Positions 1 to 9,825 are shown, numbered from the stretch's first letter. The stretch: 64,000 nucleotides of DNA from Methylobacter sp. KS41 (GCA_002862125.1 PHSP01000003.1:682001-746000), one strand, 5' to 3'. Numbers and translations are program-made. The notes: generated from the sequence alone by a model not told the origin.

Positions 1-1145
1 GCGAATTAGGCAAGGAATTGACTATTTCGCTGCAACGCTACGGCGTGGAAGTGATTGCTGTTGATCGCTATCAGGATGCGCCTGCACACCAAGTCGCCCA
101 TCGCAGTCATGTTATTGACATGACCGATACAGAGGCGGTGAAAAAGTTAATAGCACTGGAGCGGCCCAATTTCATTATTCCTGAAATTGAAGCTATTGCA
201 ACCCAGGCGCTTGCTGATATTGAGGCGGAGGGGCAATGTACAGTCGTGCCGAATGCCAGGGCTATCCAGTTGACCATGAATAGAGAAGGGATCAGAACCC
301 TTGTCGCTGAACAGCTGAAAATTCCGACTTCAAAGTATTCTTTTGCGCAAAGCTTTGAAGAATTGCAAGCCGCTGTTGAAAATGGGATCGGTTATCCTTG
401 CTTTATTAAGCCGACTATGTCATCTTCAGGCAAGGGTCAGTCCATGGTTAAAAGTTCCGGTCAGCTTAAGCAGGCATGGGAATACGCTAAAACCAGCGGG
501 CGGGTTGATACAGGCAAAGTCATTGTTGAAGCCAGGATTGATTTTGACTTCGAAATCACCTTACTGACTGTCCGCGCATTGAATGAGAACGGCGAAGTCC
601 AAACTTATTTTTGCGACCCCATCGGACATATACAGGAAAGTGGCGATTACCGGGAAAGCTGGCAGCCGCAGGTAATGAGCGCTGTCTCCCTGAAACTATC
701 CCAGGACATTGCTTTTAAAGTAACCAATGAAATCGGCGGGCTCGGATTATTTGGGGTTGAATTATTTATTAAAGGCGATTATGTGTGGTTTAGCGAGGTG
801 AGTCCCAGGCCTCATGATACCGGCATGGTGACTATGGTTACGCAAAGTCAGAATGAATTCGAGTTGCATGCAAGGGCAATTTTAGGTTTGCCAGTGAACA
901 CCGGCTTGCAGGCGCCGGGGGCTAGCGCGGTTATTTTAGGAGGTATTAATGCTAAAGGCGTTGTGTATGAAGGGCTTGATCAGGCGCTTGCGGTGCCGGA
1001 TAGCCAAGTCAGATTATTCGGCAAGCCGGAAGCATTTTTAAAAAGGCGGATGGGCGTTGCTTTGGCAACTGCTGAAAGCGTCCTTGAGGCTAGAAATAAA
1101 GCGGTTAAAGCCGCTAGTTTAGTGGTGGTTAAGCAGGTGGTTTAG
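1..1145 (+). CDS. purT: Formate-dependent phosphoribosylglycinamide formyltransferase (5' end outside window)
   Basis: This enzyme makes formyl-GAR from GAR, formate and ATP in purine synthesis, in the cytoplasm. The frame is open to the left edge: residues [17 protein letters not shown] precede the first possible start, and this matches the N-terminal ELGKE region of PurT, so only a few residues are missing. ATP-grasp features visible are the [10 protein letters not shown] nucleotide-binding loop, the [13 protein letters not shown] strand and the PurT-typical [13 protein letters not shown] segment near the C-terminus. About 380 residues are present of the usual ~390. The stop lies 18 bp before the next gene. 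The first in-frame TTG at position 18 is not the true start. Confidence 0.95.
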   Translation, partial: ELGKELTISLQRYGVEVIAVDRYQDAPAHQVAHRSHVIDMTDTEAVKKLIALERPNFIIPEIEAIATQALADIEAEGQCTVVPNARAIQLTMNREGIRTLVAEQLKIPTSKYSFAQSFEELQAAVENGIGYPCFIKPTMSSSGKGQSMVKSSGQLKQAWEYAKTSGRVDTGKVIVEARIDFDFEITLLTVRALNENGEVQTYFCDPIGHIQESGDYRESWQPQVMSAVSLKLSQDIAFKVTNEIGGLGLFGVELFIKGDYVWFSEVSPRPHDTGMVTMVTQSQNEFELHARAILGLPVNTGLQAPGASAVILGGINAKGVVYEGLDQALAVPDSQVRLFGKPEAFLKRRMGVALATAESVLEARNKAVKAASLVVVKQVV

Positions 1146-1163
1146 GTAAAAATAGGTAAACAA

Positions 1164-1754
1164 ATGATGAAAATTGCAGTTATTTTTTTAGCTTTATTCA
1201 TCTCAAATGAGGTGGTGGCTGATATTTATAAGTACACTGATAATGTTGGTCGTGTCTACTATACTGATGAACCGCGAAATAGCTTGTATAAGCGAATTAT
1301 CAAGACAAAAGCATTTCGGTATTCAAGTTCAAACAATTACACTGGAAAAGTTAATGCTTTTTCAGGAGTCAACAAAAAAAGGTTTACGGATCTTATTGAG
1401 CAGGCTGCCAACAGGCATCAGGTTGATGCCAAATTGGTACATGCCGTTATTCAAACGGAATCAGCTTATAATTCAACCGCGCAATCACCCAAGGGGGCGG
1501 TGGGGCTAATGCAGTTGATGCCGGATACGGCAAGGCGGTTTGGCGTTACCGACCGCAATGATCCGGATCAGAATGTCGATGGCGGCACGCGCTATCTAAA
1601 ATATCTGATCAATCTTTTTAATCCCAATATAGATCTAGCTGTTGCCGCCTACAATGCCGGTGAAAATGCTGTTATACGATATAACAACTCTATCCCACCG
1701 TATCCTGAAACACAAAATTATGTGAAACAGGTGCTGGCCCTGTACAATCATTAG
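1164..1754 (+). CDS. Small periplasmic lytic transglycosylase, DUF4124 plus SLT domains
   Basis: This 196-residue protein has a signal peptide (about residues 1-19, ending NEVVA). A DUF4124-type segment follows (DIYKYTDNVGRVYYTDEP, residues 20-37), then an SLT lysozyme-like domain (about 70-190). The catalytic glutamate is E99 in QTESAYN. It is followed by the family motif GLMQLMPDTARRFGV and by AAYNAGENAV. Such proteins cleave peptidoglycan between MurNAc and GlcNAc, forming anhydro-MurNAc ends. It starts 18 bp after purT and may be co-transcribed, though no functional link is evident. It is shorter than Slt70 or MltC, but of normal size for stand-alone DUF4124-SLT proteins. Confidence 0.88.
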   Translation: MMKIAVIFLALFISNEVVADIYKYTDNVGRVYYTDEPRNSLYKRIIKTKAFRYSSSNNYTGKVNAFSGVNKKRFTDLIEQAANRHQVDAKLVHAVIQTESAYNSTAQSPKGAVGLMQLMPDTARRFGVTDRNDPDQNVDGGTRYLKYLINLFNPNIDLAVAAYNAGENAVIRYNNSIPPYPETQNYVKQVLALYNH

Positions 1755-1986
1755 CCACCTTCTTTTTTTCATGGATTACATAGGAGCAGATGTTGAGCAG
1801 GCTATGATGCATAATCCAATCCGGTATCCGGCAACTCTTCAAATAGCTGTTAATTACATAGTTAGTGGTTTTCTCGTCTCCCGCGAAGCTTGCTGGGCCC
1901 CATGTCCTTCTTAGATATCGCAAAAGCAATGTGTTTTGCTGAATTAAGATTTTATCATCAATGATTTATCAAATAATGGGCCGTTC

Positions 1987-3558
1987 GTGATGCAAAGGGA
2001 CGTTGAAGAAAACAGCTTTCAGTGTCAGGAAGTTGAGTCGGCATTAAGAGAAAGTGAAGAACGTTTCCGGCAAATGGCGGAAATGACAGGCGAATGGTTA
2101 TGGGAGCAAGATCCGCTTGGCTATTATATCTACAGCAGCACGGCCGTTAACCAGATTCTCGGGTTTAGTCAGGATCAAGTTCTTGGAAAGCATTATAGTG
2201 AATTTTTTACTTCTCAGGATCAAACAGAACAGCAATTTTACTCGGCTAGCCACCGGCCATTTTATTCCTTGATTAATCATTACCGGCATAAAGACGGTCA
2301 CATGGTTATTACCGAGTCGACCGGTTTGCCGATCATTAACGCAGAAGGAAAGCTGCTTAAATGGCGTGGTGTTGACCGGGACATTACAGTCAAAAAACAT
2401 TTTCAGGATGCCTTGATAGAAAGCGAAAAACGTACGCGGCTAATTATTGAAAGCTCCTTAAGCGCTATTGTGATTATGGATTCATACGGACTCATTACAG
2501 ACTGGAATCCACAGGCTGAAAAAATGTTCGGTTGGTCGCATGCTGAGGCTATTGGCCAACGCCTTAGCGATTTGATTATACCCTCACGATTTCATAAAGC
2601 CCATCTTCAGGGTTTACAACATTTCCTAAAAACCAGCACGGGTCCGTTTTTAAATAAACTTATTGAGCATGTCGCCATGCGCAGGGATGGCTCAGAGTTT
2701 CCAGTTGAGTTCAGTATCTCGCCCTTAAAATTGGGGAACGCCTATATATTCAGTGGCTTTATACACGAAATAACTGCGAGAAAAGAGGCCGAACAGAAAA
2801 TCCGCGAGGCGGAGGTCAATCTGGCAATCACCCGGAATGAAATCAAGATTGCCCAACGGATTCAGTCTTCCTTGTCGCCCTCTGCTCCAATTAAATCGGA
2901 GCATTTTGAAGTCACCGGCTATTGTTTGCCCGCCGATCAGGTTGGCGGGGACTACTTTGATTATTTTTATAGGAACGAAGATCATCTGGATATAATAATT
3001 GCTGATGTTTCAGGTCATTCTATCGGTCCAGCTCTGTTCATGGTTGAAGCGCGCAGCGTCATTCGAACACAGACCAATCGAATGGGAACGCCCTCGGAAG
3101 CATTGGCTGTTCTCAATAATTTTCTGTTCGAGGATCTGGATAATGCAGACTACTTTATCTCGCTGTTTTATTTGCAATATGATATCGCGAACAGGCAATT
3201 AATCTTTGCCAATGCGGGGCATCCGCCACCTTTATTGCTTAGCCCCTTTCAAAATGAATGCAGGCAGCTGGATGCCGAAGGCATGATTGTGGGGGTGCGG
3301 AAAAATGTTGTTTTTGAGGAGAAAACCACAACACTTGCCAAAGGCGATTTAGTCCTTCTTTACACGGATGGATTGACTGAAGCTGAAAACCCTAGCGGTG
3401 AATTCTTTGGCTTGGAGCGTGTCAGTGATATTTTTATTCAAAATGCTCAACAGTCGCCTGAAAGAATCATTGAGGCGCTACTCAGGCAACTGAAACAATT
3501 TTGCCAAAGCCAATCCTTTAAGGATGACGTTACTTTAATGATTTTCAAGCGAGGTTAG
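1987..3558 (+). CDS. PAS-PAS-PP2C (RsbU/SpoIIE-type) serine phosphatase
   Basis: This is a 523-residue cytoplasmic signalling protein. Two PAS domains (about residues 20-138 and 142-268, the second with the ADWNPQAEKMFGW-like core TDWNPQAEKMFGW) are followed by a short coiled linker and a C-terminal PP2C/SpoIIE domain (about 300-523). Metal-binding acidic motifs of that family are visible: GGDYFDYF, DIIIADVSGHSIGPALFM, LYTDGLTEAENP and the terminal DDVTLMIF. The family normally dephosphorylates an anti-sigma-factor antagonist. No STAS or RsbW-like partner is adjacent, so the target is unknown. The start may be GTG 1987 or ATG 1990. Transmembrane segments are absent. Confidence 0.88.
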   Translation: MMQRDVEENSFQCQEVESALRESEERFRQMAEMTGEWLWEQDPLGYYIYSSTAVNQILGFSQDQVLGKHYSEFFTSQDQTEQQFYSASHRPFYSLINHYRHKDGHMVITESTGLPIINAEGKLLKWRGVDRDITVKKHFQDALIESEKRTRLIIESSLSAIVIMDSYGLITDWNPQAEKMFGWSHAEAIGQRLSDLIIPSRFHKAHLQGLQHFLKTSTGPFLNKLIEHVAMRRDGSEFPVEFSISPLKLGNAYIFSGFIHEITARKEAEQKIREAEVNLAITRNEIKIAQRIQSSLSPSAPIKSEHFEVTGYCLPADQVGGDYFDYFYRNEDHLDIIIADVSGHSIGPALFMVEARSVIRTQTNRMGTPSEALAVLNNFLFEDLDNADYFISLFYLQYDIANRQLIFANAGHPPPLLLSPFQNECRQLDAEGMIVGVRKNVVFEEKTTTLAKGDLVLLYTDGLTEAENPSGEFFGLERVSDIFIQNAQQSPERIIEALLRQLKQFCQSQSFKDDVTLMIFKRG

Positions 3559-4011
3559 TCAAAAGTTCCACTGATCGTGCTTTTCAGGACATGGCTAAAT
3601 CAAAATATTTTGAATGCTCCAGGGGTCAAATTGCAAATACGGACTCGCATGAAGTTACTCATGCATGTGGATTGGCAAAATTCCGGGAGTGAAATTTGAT
3701 AAGCTGTTTTTATATCCGGGATTTCTAATCGATTAATATTCCGCTGGTTGAACATCATCCTGTTGAGAGGCGCGCCATCAGGTATTTGCAAACAGCAAGG
3801 CGGTCTATTTGCAATTGGTGGAGGCTTATTTAGGTTTTGATCATGCCGACATGGAAAATTGGGTGATCAGTTTTGCAATATTTTTGAGCGGGTTTCGTGG
3901 TTTAAATGAAAGTAATAGAAAACTCAGCGAAGGAGACTTTCAAAAAATCAAATGCAAGTTTTAGAAGACCGTAGAATAACGCCATAAAAAAAATTATTTT
4001 CAAGCAGGTTT
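3559..4011. other. Intergenic stretch with a gene remnant
   Basis: This 453-bp gap lies between the PP2C phosphatase gene and the radical SAM gene. Apart from the plus-strand frame described separately at 3767-3964, no gene, RNA or clear terminator is visible. The A-rich stretch at 3984-3998 may belong to the promoter region of the radical SAM gene. Confidence 0.5.
3767..3964 (+). pseudogene. Possible 3' remnant of an unidentified gene
   Basis: A 65-residue plus-strand frame reads protein-like (AVYLQLVEAYLGFDHADMEN, then a hydrophobic SFAIFLSGFRGLNES) and ends at TAG 3962-3964. It has no start codon near its 5' end, because a TGA closes the frame just upstream. The only internal ATG (in ADMENW) has no ribosome binding site. 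I read it as the tail of a decayed gene. The family is not recognised. Confidence 0.35.
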
Positions 4012-4866
4012 ATGGTGTCGAAATTAACAACAACTAATCATTGTTCAGATATTGTTGGGTTGAAATATGTCTATCCGGTTATTTCCAGGCGCATGGGCGG
4101 TTTGTCCATAGGCGTGAATTTTAACACCAATAATGCGTGCAATTGGCGCTGTATTTATTGTCAGGTGCCTGATTTAAAAATCGGCGCAGCGCCTGAAATG
4201 GATTTTAAATTATTGGAAGACGAATTATGTTTTTTTCTTGACGATGTGCTCAATGGAGATTTCTTTGATCGTTTTCAGGTTGATGAAGACAAGCGGGTAA
4301 TTAAAGATATTGCCATCGCCGGCAATGGCGAGCCGACTAGCCTGAAAGAATTTCCCAAGGCGGTGGAACTGATCGGTGAAATAGCAACAAAGGCCGGGGT
4401 TTTTCCACGCAGTAATTATGTCTTGATTACCAATGGAAGTTTGCTTCATCAAGCCAGGGTTCAGGATGGTTTAAAAATATTGAAGTCTTATGGCGGAGAG
4501 GTCTGGTTTAAGCTCGATAGCGCTACGGAAGAAGGCAGGGCGTTAATTAACAATGCCGCTCAAAGCCTTGTGGCAAGTATTGAAAATCTGACGCTTTCGG
4601 CAAATTTGTGCACGACAAAACTGCAAACATGTTTGTTTGATTATGATCATCAAGGTCTTTCAGACAAGGAGAAACGAGCCTATCTTGATTTGCTGATGCG
4701 GATTAAAGAAAGGGGCTGCAGTTTGCGGCAAGTTATGTTGTATACCATAGCAAGGCCTTCATTGCAGCCGGAAGCTTTCAAGCTGGCCCCTTTGCCGGTT
4801 GAAACTTTAAATGCATTTGCCGATGATATAAGGCATTTGGGTTATGATGTGGCCGTGAGCGTTTGA
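4012..4866 (+). CDS. Radical SAM protein
   Basis: This 284-residue protein has the radical SAM cluster motif C43-x3-C47-x2-C50 (NACNWRCIYCQ), which binds a [4Fe-4S] cluster and S-adenosylmethionine. The SAM-contacting GNGEPT segment is at about residues 104-109. The overall arrangement resembles the stand-alone radical SAM proteins annotated near the tRNA-wyosine (TYW1-like) or MoaA-like branch, but the substrate cannot be told from sequence. No partner enzyme is adjacent. The ATG start at 4012 directly follows a long A/T-rich leader with no strong ribosome binding site. Confidence 0.85.
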   Translation: MVSKLTTTNHCSDIVGLKYVYPVISRRMGGLSIGVNFNTNNACNWRCIYCQVPDLKIGAAPEMDFKLLEDELCFFLDDVLNGDFFDRFQVDEDKRVIKDIAIAGNGEPTSLKEFPKAVELIGEIATKAGVFPRSNYVLITNGSLLHQARVQDGLKILKSYGGEVWFKLDSATEEGRALINNAAQSLVASIENLTLSANLCTTKLQTCLFDYDHQGLSDKEKRAYLDLLMRIKERGCSLRQVMLYTIARPSLQPEAFKLAPLPVETLNAFADDIRHLGYDVAVSV

Positions 4867-4936
4867 TGGTAAATTCGTTTAAAAATTTCAGCTTGTTATG
4901 TGATCAATACGCAATTATAATGTTGCGCTTATTTGT

Positions 4937-5021
4937 GCGAATGTGGCGGAACTGGTAGACGCGCTGGATTTAGGTTCCAGTAGGTTATCCTGTGAGAGTT
5001 CGAGTCTCTCCATTCGCACCA
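4937..5021 (+). tRNA. tRNA-Leu, anticodon UAG
   Basis: The 5' acceptor strand GCGAATG (4937-4943) pairs perfectly with CATTCGC (5011-5017). The discriminator A5018 is followed by an encoded CCA (5019-5021). The anticodon stem CTGGA/TCCAG encloses the loop TTTAGGT, with anticodon TAG at 4971-4973, which reads CUN leucine codons. The long variable arm (about 4981-4995) is typical of a class II tRNA. GTTCGAGTC is the T-loop. It stands alone, about 100 bp upstream of tig. Confidence 0.96.
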
Positions 5022-5123
5022 CCCAACTTATAAAACAGGGCGATTTTTCGCGCTGTCTTCAGCTCTTTATAAGCCGTCTACTGGCTTCATAAAAATTCTT
5101 CTATAAAGGTGAGAGGTAAATAA

Positions 5124-6425
5124 ATGCAAGTTTCTGTTGAAAAGACATCAGAATTAAGCAGAAAAATGACTGTAAGCGTGCCCGAAGCCGTTGTTCAGGA
5201 AAAAATGGCGGAGCGTTTAAAGTCGTTGGCGCGAGAGGTTAAAATTGATGGTTTTCGCCCTGGCAAAGTGCCTCAGCAAGTTGTTAAAAAGATGTTTGGC
5301 GACAGAGTTCGTGGAGAAATTGCCAGTGCATTGATTAATGAAACTTATTTTAACGCCTTGGAGGATCAGGATCTAAAGCCTGCGGGACATCCGCTTATTC
5401 AACCTATTGATGAGACTGATGGGTTTAAATACACGGCCGTATTTGAAGTTTATCCTGAAATATCACTGGAAGGCGTTACTCAACTTGAAGTGCTGCGCCC
5501 GGTTGCAACGGTTACCGATAGTGATGTTGAGGAAATGATTGAGAAGCTGAGAGCTCAAAAGCAAAACTGGCGCATAGTTGAGCGCTCCGCACGGGAACAT
5601 GACAAGGTTACGATCAGTTTTTCCGGTACCTGTGAAGGCGAGAACTTTACCGATGGCAGAGTGGAGGATTTTCAGGTCGTTTGCGGGTCGAAGAAAATGA
5701 TTCCCGGTTTTGAAGGCAATCTTATTGGCCTGGAAGCCGGTGCAAATAAAGCTTTTACGCTAAATTTTCCAGAAGATTATGGGAATGAGAAGCTTGCAGG
5801 TAAAACCGCTGATTTTGAAGTGGATGTAATTAAAGTTGAGGAGCCGTTGGTGCCCGAAATTGATGAAGATTTTGTTAAAGCATATGGTATCGATGACGGC
5901 TTGGCAGAGTCCTTTCGCGACGATGTTAGAACCAGTATGGAAAGAGAGTTGGAGCAGGCATTGCGTGGCAAGTTAAAAACCGCGGTCATGGATGCTTTAT
6001 ATGAAAAAATTCAGCTGACTGTGCCTGGTACGCTGGTTGATATGGAAGTCGAAAATCTGATGAAGCCTTATTATGAAACGGCTAAAAGACAGAAAATGAA
6101 GCTGGAAGACCTGAATTTGCCGAGAGATGCGTTTGAAGAACAGGCCAAGCGCCGCGTGGCATTAGGTTTGATTTTAGCTGAAATTGCCCAAAAAAATGCC
6201 ATTGAATTAGATAGTGATAAAGTACGCGGCGCCATTGAAGATATGGCGAAAAGTTATGAACGTCCCGAGGATGTAGTTAATTGGTATTATTCTGATAAGA
6301 GCCGTCTGAGTGATGTTCAGCAAATGGTTTTGGAGGATCAGATAATTGAATGGTTGGTTGCTCATGCAAAAGTATCTGATGAGACAGTCAATTTTAGTGA
6401 TGTCATGGATAGGCAGCAACGGTAA
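5124..6425 (+). CDS. tig: Trigger factor, ribosome-associated chaperone and peptidyl-prolyl isomerase
   Basis: Trigger factor binds the ribosomal exit tunnel through ribosomal protein L23 and shields nascent chains. The 433-residue product has the ribosome-docking signature GFRPGKVP (residues 43-50) in the N-terminal domain. An FKBP-type PPIase domain follows (about 150-245, with [13 protein letters not shown] and [12 protein letters not shown]), then the helical C-terminal substrate-binding arms. The length matches the family (about 430). The ATG at 5124 is preceded by the purine-rich GGTGAGAGG. It is the first gene of tig-clpP-clpX, a conserved protein folding and degradation cluster. Confidence 0.97.
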   Translation: MQVSVEKTSELSRKMTVSVPEAVVQEKMAERLKSLAREVKIDGFRPGKVPQQVVKKMFGDRVRGEIASALINETYFNALEDQDLKPAGHPLIQPIDETDGFKYTAVFEVYPEISLEGVTQLEVLRPVATVTDSDVEEMIEKLRAQKQNWRIVERSAREHDKVTISFSGTCEGENFTDGRVEDFQVVCGSKKMIPGFEGNLIGLEAGANKAFTLNFPEDYGNEKLAGKTADFEVDVIKVEEPLVPEIDEDFVKAYGIDDGLAESFRDDVRTSMERELEQALRGKLKTAVMDALYEKIQLTVPGTLVDMEVENLMKPYYETAKRQKMKLEDLNLPRDAFEEQAKRRVALGLILAEIAQKNAIELDSDKVRGAIEDMAKSYERPEDVVNWYYSDKSRLSDVQQMVLEDQIIEWLVAHAKVSDETVNFSDVMDRQQR

Positions 6426-6435
6426 GGAACTTAAA

Positions 6436-7083
6436 ATGTATAATCAACATGTAATGAATCAAGTCAAGGCTTTGGAAGCGGCTGGCGGATTAGTTCCCAT
6501 CGTTGTCGAGCAAACCGCCAGAGGCGAACGGTCTTTCGACATTTATTCGAGACTCCTAAAAGAGCGAGTTATATTTTTAGTGGGCCAGGTAGAGGACTAT
6601 ATGGCCAATCTGGTGGTGGCTCAGTTACTTTTTCTGGAATCAGAAAATCCTGATAAAGATATTCATCTATATATTAACTCCCCTGGCGGATCGGTGACTG
6701 CGGGTATGTCTATTTATGATACCATGCAATTTATCAAGCCGGATGTAAGTACCTTATGCATAGGGCAGGCGGCTAGCATGGGCGCGTTGCTGCTTACTGG
6801 GGGCGCTAAAAACAAACGCTATTGTTTGCCCCATTCAAGAATGATGATTCATCAACCCTTGGGCGGTTTTCAGGGTCAGGCATCTGATTTCGACATCCAT
6901 GCCAGGGAAATTCTGTCCATAAGAGACAAGCTTAACAAAATTCTGGCTTTTCATACCGGCCAGCCTTTGGAAAAGGTTCAGATAGATACTGATAGAGATA
7001 ATTTTCTGAGTTCTGAAGACGCAGTGAATTATGGTTTGATTGATAAGGTATTAACAACTAGAGCGACAGGATCTGATCTATAA
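6436..7083 (+). CDS. clpP: ATP-dependent Clp protease proteolytic subunit
   Basis: ClpP forms the tetradecameric serine protease chamber that works with ClpX or ClpA. From ATG 6436 it is 215 residues with the catalytic triad S114 (QAASMG), H139 (MIHQP) and D188 (DRDNF). The frame is open further upstream, to 6346 inside tig. The start at 6436 is preferred because it lies 10 bp after the tig stop, has AAGGAA upstream, and gives the usual family N-terminus with a short propeptide before LVPIVVEQT. Second gene of the tig-clpP-clpX operon. Confidence 0.96.
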   Translation: MYNQHVMNQVKALEAAGGLVPIVVEQTARGERSFDIYSRLLKERVIFLVGQVEDYMANLVVAQLLFLESENPDKDIHLYINSPGGSVTAGMSIYDTMQFIKPDVSTLCIGQAASMGALLLTGGAKNKRYCLPHSRMMIHQPLGGFQGQASDFDIHAREILSIRDKLNKILAFHTGQPLEKVQIDTDRDNFLSSEDAVNYGLIDKVLTTRATGSDL

Positions 7084-7165
7084 AAGTTGGTATTCTTTTG
7101 ATATTTCGCTATGCTGAGTTCTTTTGAACGTTGAAATATCGTGTTGATGTTTGCAGGAGCTGAGT

Positions 7166-8440
7166 ATGAGTAATGATAAAAACGGTAAAGACCATGATAA
7201 ATTACTATATTGTTCTTTTTGTGGTAAAAGCCAGCATGAAGTAAGAAAGCTTATTGCCGGGCCTTCGGTTTATGTCTGTGATGAATGTGTAGAGCTTTGT
7301 AATGACATCATAAAAGATGAACTGCAGGATGAATCTTCTTCTTTAGCCTTAGGAAAGTTACCTAAGCCTAAAGAAATAAAAGAAGAACTTGATGGTTACG
7401 TGATCGGTCAAGAGAGAGCAAAAAAGATATTGGCGGTGGCCGTTTATAATCATTATAAACGCTTACGCAGTAAGTCGAAAAAAGACTCTGTTGAATTAGC
7501 CAAGAGTAATATTTTATTGATTGGGCCCACTGGTTCAGGCAAGACATTGCTGGCGGAGACTTTGGCCCGTTTGCTGGATGTGCCGTTTACCATTGCGGAT
7601 GCCACTACCCTTACTGAAGCCGGTTATGTAGGTGAAGATGTAGAGAATATCATTCAGAAAATTTTACAGAAATGTGATTACGATGTCGAAAAGGCGGAAA
7701 CCGGCATCGTTTACATCGACGAAATTGATAAAATTTCCAGAAAATCTGATAACCCGTCTATTACCCGGGATGTCTCAGGCGAGGGTGTTCAGCAGGCGCT
7801 TTTAAAATTAATTGAAGGCACTGTCGCTTCCGTGCCGCCTCAAGGCGGACGGAAACATCCTCAGGGAGAATTTTTGCAGGTTAATACAGCTAATATCCTG
7901 TTTATAGTCGGCGGCGCTTTCGCGGGGCTGGATCGTGTGATCAAGGCGCGATCTGAAAAAGGCGGCATCGGTTTTTCAGCCGATGTGAAAACCAAGGATG
8001 AGTCTAAAAATATAGGTCAACTGTTTGCGGAAGTCGAATCTGATGATTTGATAAAGTATGGTTTGATTCCTGAGTTCGTTGGCCGTTTGCCCATTATAGC
8101 GACGTTAGATGAATTGGATGAGAAGGCTCTAGTCCAGATATTGACTGAGCCAAAAAATGCACTAACCAAACAGTATAAGCATTTATTTGAGATGGAAGGT
8201 GCGGAACTGGAATTTCGAGATGATGCCTTGATTTCAATTGCCCGCAAAGCCATGGAAAGAAAAACCGGTGCTAGAGGTTTACGAACCATTGTTGAAAATG
8301 TCTTGCTGAATACTATGTATGAGTTGCCCTCTGCAGATAATATTAGCAAAGTAGTTGTCGATGAAAGTGTTATTTTAGGTCAGTCGGAGCCTCTTTTGGT
8401 TTATGGGACCGAAAGGAAAAAGGCTTCTGCCGAATCTTAA
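7166..8440 (+). CDS. clpX: ATP-dependent Clp protease ATP-binding subunit
   Basis: ClpX unfolds tagged substrates and feeds them to ClpP. The 424-residue protein has an N-terminal C4 zinc-binding domain (C16, C19, C38, C41). A Walker A motif GPTGSGKT (about 120-127), the Walker B segment VYIDEIDK and the ClpP-docking IGF loop (KGGIGFSAD) follow. The ATG at 7166 is preceded by CAGGAGC at a good distance. A TTG five codons upstream is less likely. lon and a HU gene, which often follow clpX in gammaproteobacteria, are absent here. Confidence 0.97.
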   Translation: MSNDKNGKDHDKLLYCSFCGKSQHEVRKLIAGPSVYVCDECVELCNDIIKDELQDESSSLALGKLPKPKEIKEELDGYVIGQERAKKILAVAVYNHYKRLRSKSKKDSVELAKSNILLIGPTGSGKTLLAETLARLLDVPFTIADATTLTEAGYVGEDVENIIQKILQKCDYDVEKAETGIVYIDEIDKISRKSDNPSITRDVSGEGVQQALLKLIEGTVASVPPQGGRKHPQGEFLQVNTANILFIVGGAFAGLDRVIKARSEKGGIGFSADVKTKDESKNIGQLFAEVESDDLIKYGLIPEFVGRLPIIATLDELDEKALVQILTEPKNALTKQYKHLFEMEGAELEFRDDALISIARKAMERKTGARGLRTIVENVLLNTMYELPSADNISKVVVDESVILGQSEPLLVYGTERKKASAES

Positions 8441-8452
8441 TGATTCATTGAT

Positions 8453-8483
8453 GAACCCAGCTGGAAAAGGCCGGCTGGGGTTC
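8453..8483 (+). terminator. Stem-loop after clpX, possible terminator
   Basis: GAACCCAGC (8453-8461) pairs with GGCTGGGGTTC (8473-8483) around a purine-rich loop, with one bulged base. It lies 13 bp after the clpX stop. No clean T-run follows, so it may act as an mRNA 3' end stabiliser or a weak terminator. Confidence 0.5.
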
Positions 8484-8494
8484 GTGTTCATGGG

Positions 8495-8548
8495 GCTAAA
8501 GTAAAGCCTGGAGCTAAAGTAAAGCCTGGAGCTAAAGTAAAGCCTGGA
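8495..8548. repeat. Three perfect tandem copies of an 18-bp unit
   Basis: The unit GCTAAAGTAAAGCCTGGA occurs at 8495-8512, 8513-8530 and 8531-8548 without any difference. It lies in the non-coding gap between clpX and the convergent TerB-like gene. Identical short tandem copies suggest recent slippage. No role is evident. Confidence 0.95.
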
Positions 8549-8868
8549 TAAGAGTCATAATCACTGTTTAATACCCGCTTTAATCTTATCGCTGCTTTTA
8601 AGCTGAAGGTGAGATAATTTTTGATCATTTTTCAAACAATTTACCTGCAAACGTAAGTCTGAGTTTCCAGTTTCATAATCCCCTGGTTCCCTGATAGGTT
8701 GGTACAGGGCCGGGTATCGGTGTGGTTGACGGCCTAATGAAATTTTCGCCTTAACCGTTACACAAAATCAGTTGAATCATTGCCCGGTGTTTCTCCAAAA
8801 ACTATTTGCAAGGTTCATCTGCGATTGCTGTTTTCCGGAATATTTGCAAATTCAAAACCAGGCGCCAA

Positions 8869-9339
8869 TTAATTAAAGGATAGGTCGCTTTCCGGTGGCT
8901 CTACCCGGTTTTTTGCCATAATAAAATCAGTGTGAGGGACATGTAAAAGAGCGGCAATTTTTCGCACCAGATATTCTTCGTTCGTGTCCAATACGCCATC
9001 AATAAAAGCAATTTTCCATAGCGATTCAATTAATCGTACCTTTTGCTCCAGGTTATATTCCTTGTTTATTAAGGAAGTGAACTGGAAATAATCAGTCGCC
9101 TGTTCTCTTTGCCGCTCGGCCAATTCCAGCAGAGAAGTTGTTTGTTCAGCCGTTAAAGCAAAATTCTGATGTATCAGGGATAGAATAATTTCTTGTTCTT
9201 TGGGCTCAACTTTATCGTCTATGTACATCATTTCCAGAAATAAGACGGCGGTAGCAAGTTGCAGTTTTTCTTCCGTGGTGTCTTCCGGAGATGAAAGCGC
9301 AAGGTGCTGCTCAAAAAAAAGTTTGATTTGGTTAAGCAT
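8869..9339 (-). CDS. TerB-like (tellurite resistance family) cytoplasmic protein
   Basis: This 156-residue all-helical protein lacks a signal peptide. The sequence has the acidic TerB-fold hallmarks twice: LEMMYIDDKVEPKEQE in the first half and KIAFIDGVLDTNEEYLVRKIAALL in the second. TerB-fold domains bind divalent metal. The stand-alone COG4103-like members are of unknown function and should not be read as proof of tellurite resistance. It is the last gene of a minus-strand trio, starting 39 bp after the Sel1-type lipoprotein gene. Confidence 0.8.
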   Translation of the reverse strand: MLNQIKLFFEQHLALSSPEDTTEEKLQLATAVLFLEMMYIDDKVEPKEQEIILSLIHQNFALTAEQTTSLLELAERQREQATDYFQFTSLINKEYNLEQKVRLIESLWKIAFIDGVLDTNEEYLVRKIAALLHVPHTDFIMAKNRVEPPESDLSFN

Positions 9340-9377
9340 TTTTGAATGAGTCCGCTTTAATAAAAGTTAATTACCGT

Positions 9378-9725
9378 TTACTTTGATTTACTTAAGGCGT
9401 CAAGGTTAGTTTGTGCGGCAGGGTGCCCCTGATTTGCGGCTTGTTTATACAATTCAAGGGCCTTGGTTTCGTCCTTTGGCACGCCAAGCCCATTTTCATA
9501 AATATAAGCAAGGTTATATTGCGCATCAGGATCGCCTTCTTGCGCTTCTCTTTGCAATTGCGCAATGTTGCCGTCCGGCACGGCGGATACGGCAGTGTTT
9601 ACCTGGACGCTGTCTTCTGCCTGGTTGCGGTCTTCTGCATTTTCAGAACAAGCGGAAATTGACAACGCAGTAGCAACAAGCATGGCATTGGCAAGCAGAT
9701 TAATTTGTTGGTGGAGTGATGTCAT
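9378..9725 (-). CDS. Lipoprotein with Sel1-like repeat
   Basis: From ATG 9725 the product is 115 residues. A lipoprotein signal peptide ends in the lipobox LSISAC (cysteine at about residue 26). An acidic linker and one to two Sel1/TPR-like repeats follow (DAQYNLAYIYENGLGVPKDETKAL). Sel1 repeats mediate protein-protein contacts, so this is likely a membrane-anchored scaffold. The frame stays open upstream to 9926, but that extension crosses an 11-base poly-G run and would hide the lipoprotein signal, so the shorter start is chosen. It lies between the TPR/membrane gene and the TerB-like gene. Confidence 0.78.
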   Translation of the reverse strand: MTSLHQQINLLANAMLVATALSISACSENAEDRNQAEDSVQVNTAVSAVPDGNIAQLQREAQEGDPDAQYNLAYIYENGLGVPKDETKALELYKQAANQGHPAAQTNLDALSKSK

Positions 9726-9814
9726 TATATAACCCGGGTAATGAATGAAAACAGCATGATAGCAAGTCTGGCAATTTATTTTTTTGTGACCTAGAAACGA
9801 ATTAAATTTAGGCT

Positions 9815-9825
9815 CCCCCCCCCCC
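9815..9825. repeat. Homopolymeric tract of 11 C (11 G on the coding strand)
   Basis: Eleven uninterrupted C residues lie between the stop of the TPR/membrane gene (9835) and the start of the Sel1-type lipoprotein gene (9725). Both are read on the minus strand. Tracts of this length are prone to slippage. Here length change would alter spacing upstream of the lipoprotein gene and not its protein. Confidence 0.9.

Larger units (their letters stand above)
8441..8868. other. Intergenic region after clpX with hairpin and tandem repeat
   Basis: This 428-bp gap holds the stem-loop and the 18-bp tandem repeat listed separately. The remainder (8549-8868) has no recognisable gene. clpX and the convergent TerB-like gene end at its two borders, so it is a natural place for transcription ends. 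Confidence 0.6.

Noticed and set aside
6346-6435. Longer clpP start inside tig
   Set aside because: The extra 30 residues do not fit the ClpP family, and ATG 6436 lies just after the tig stop with a purine-rich site upstream.
8495-8548. Short repeats that might be a CRISPR array
   Set aside because: The copies are directly adjacent with no spacers, and there are no cas genes in the window.
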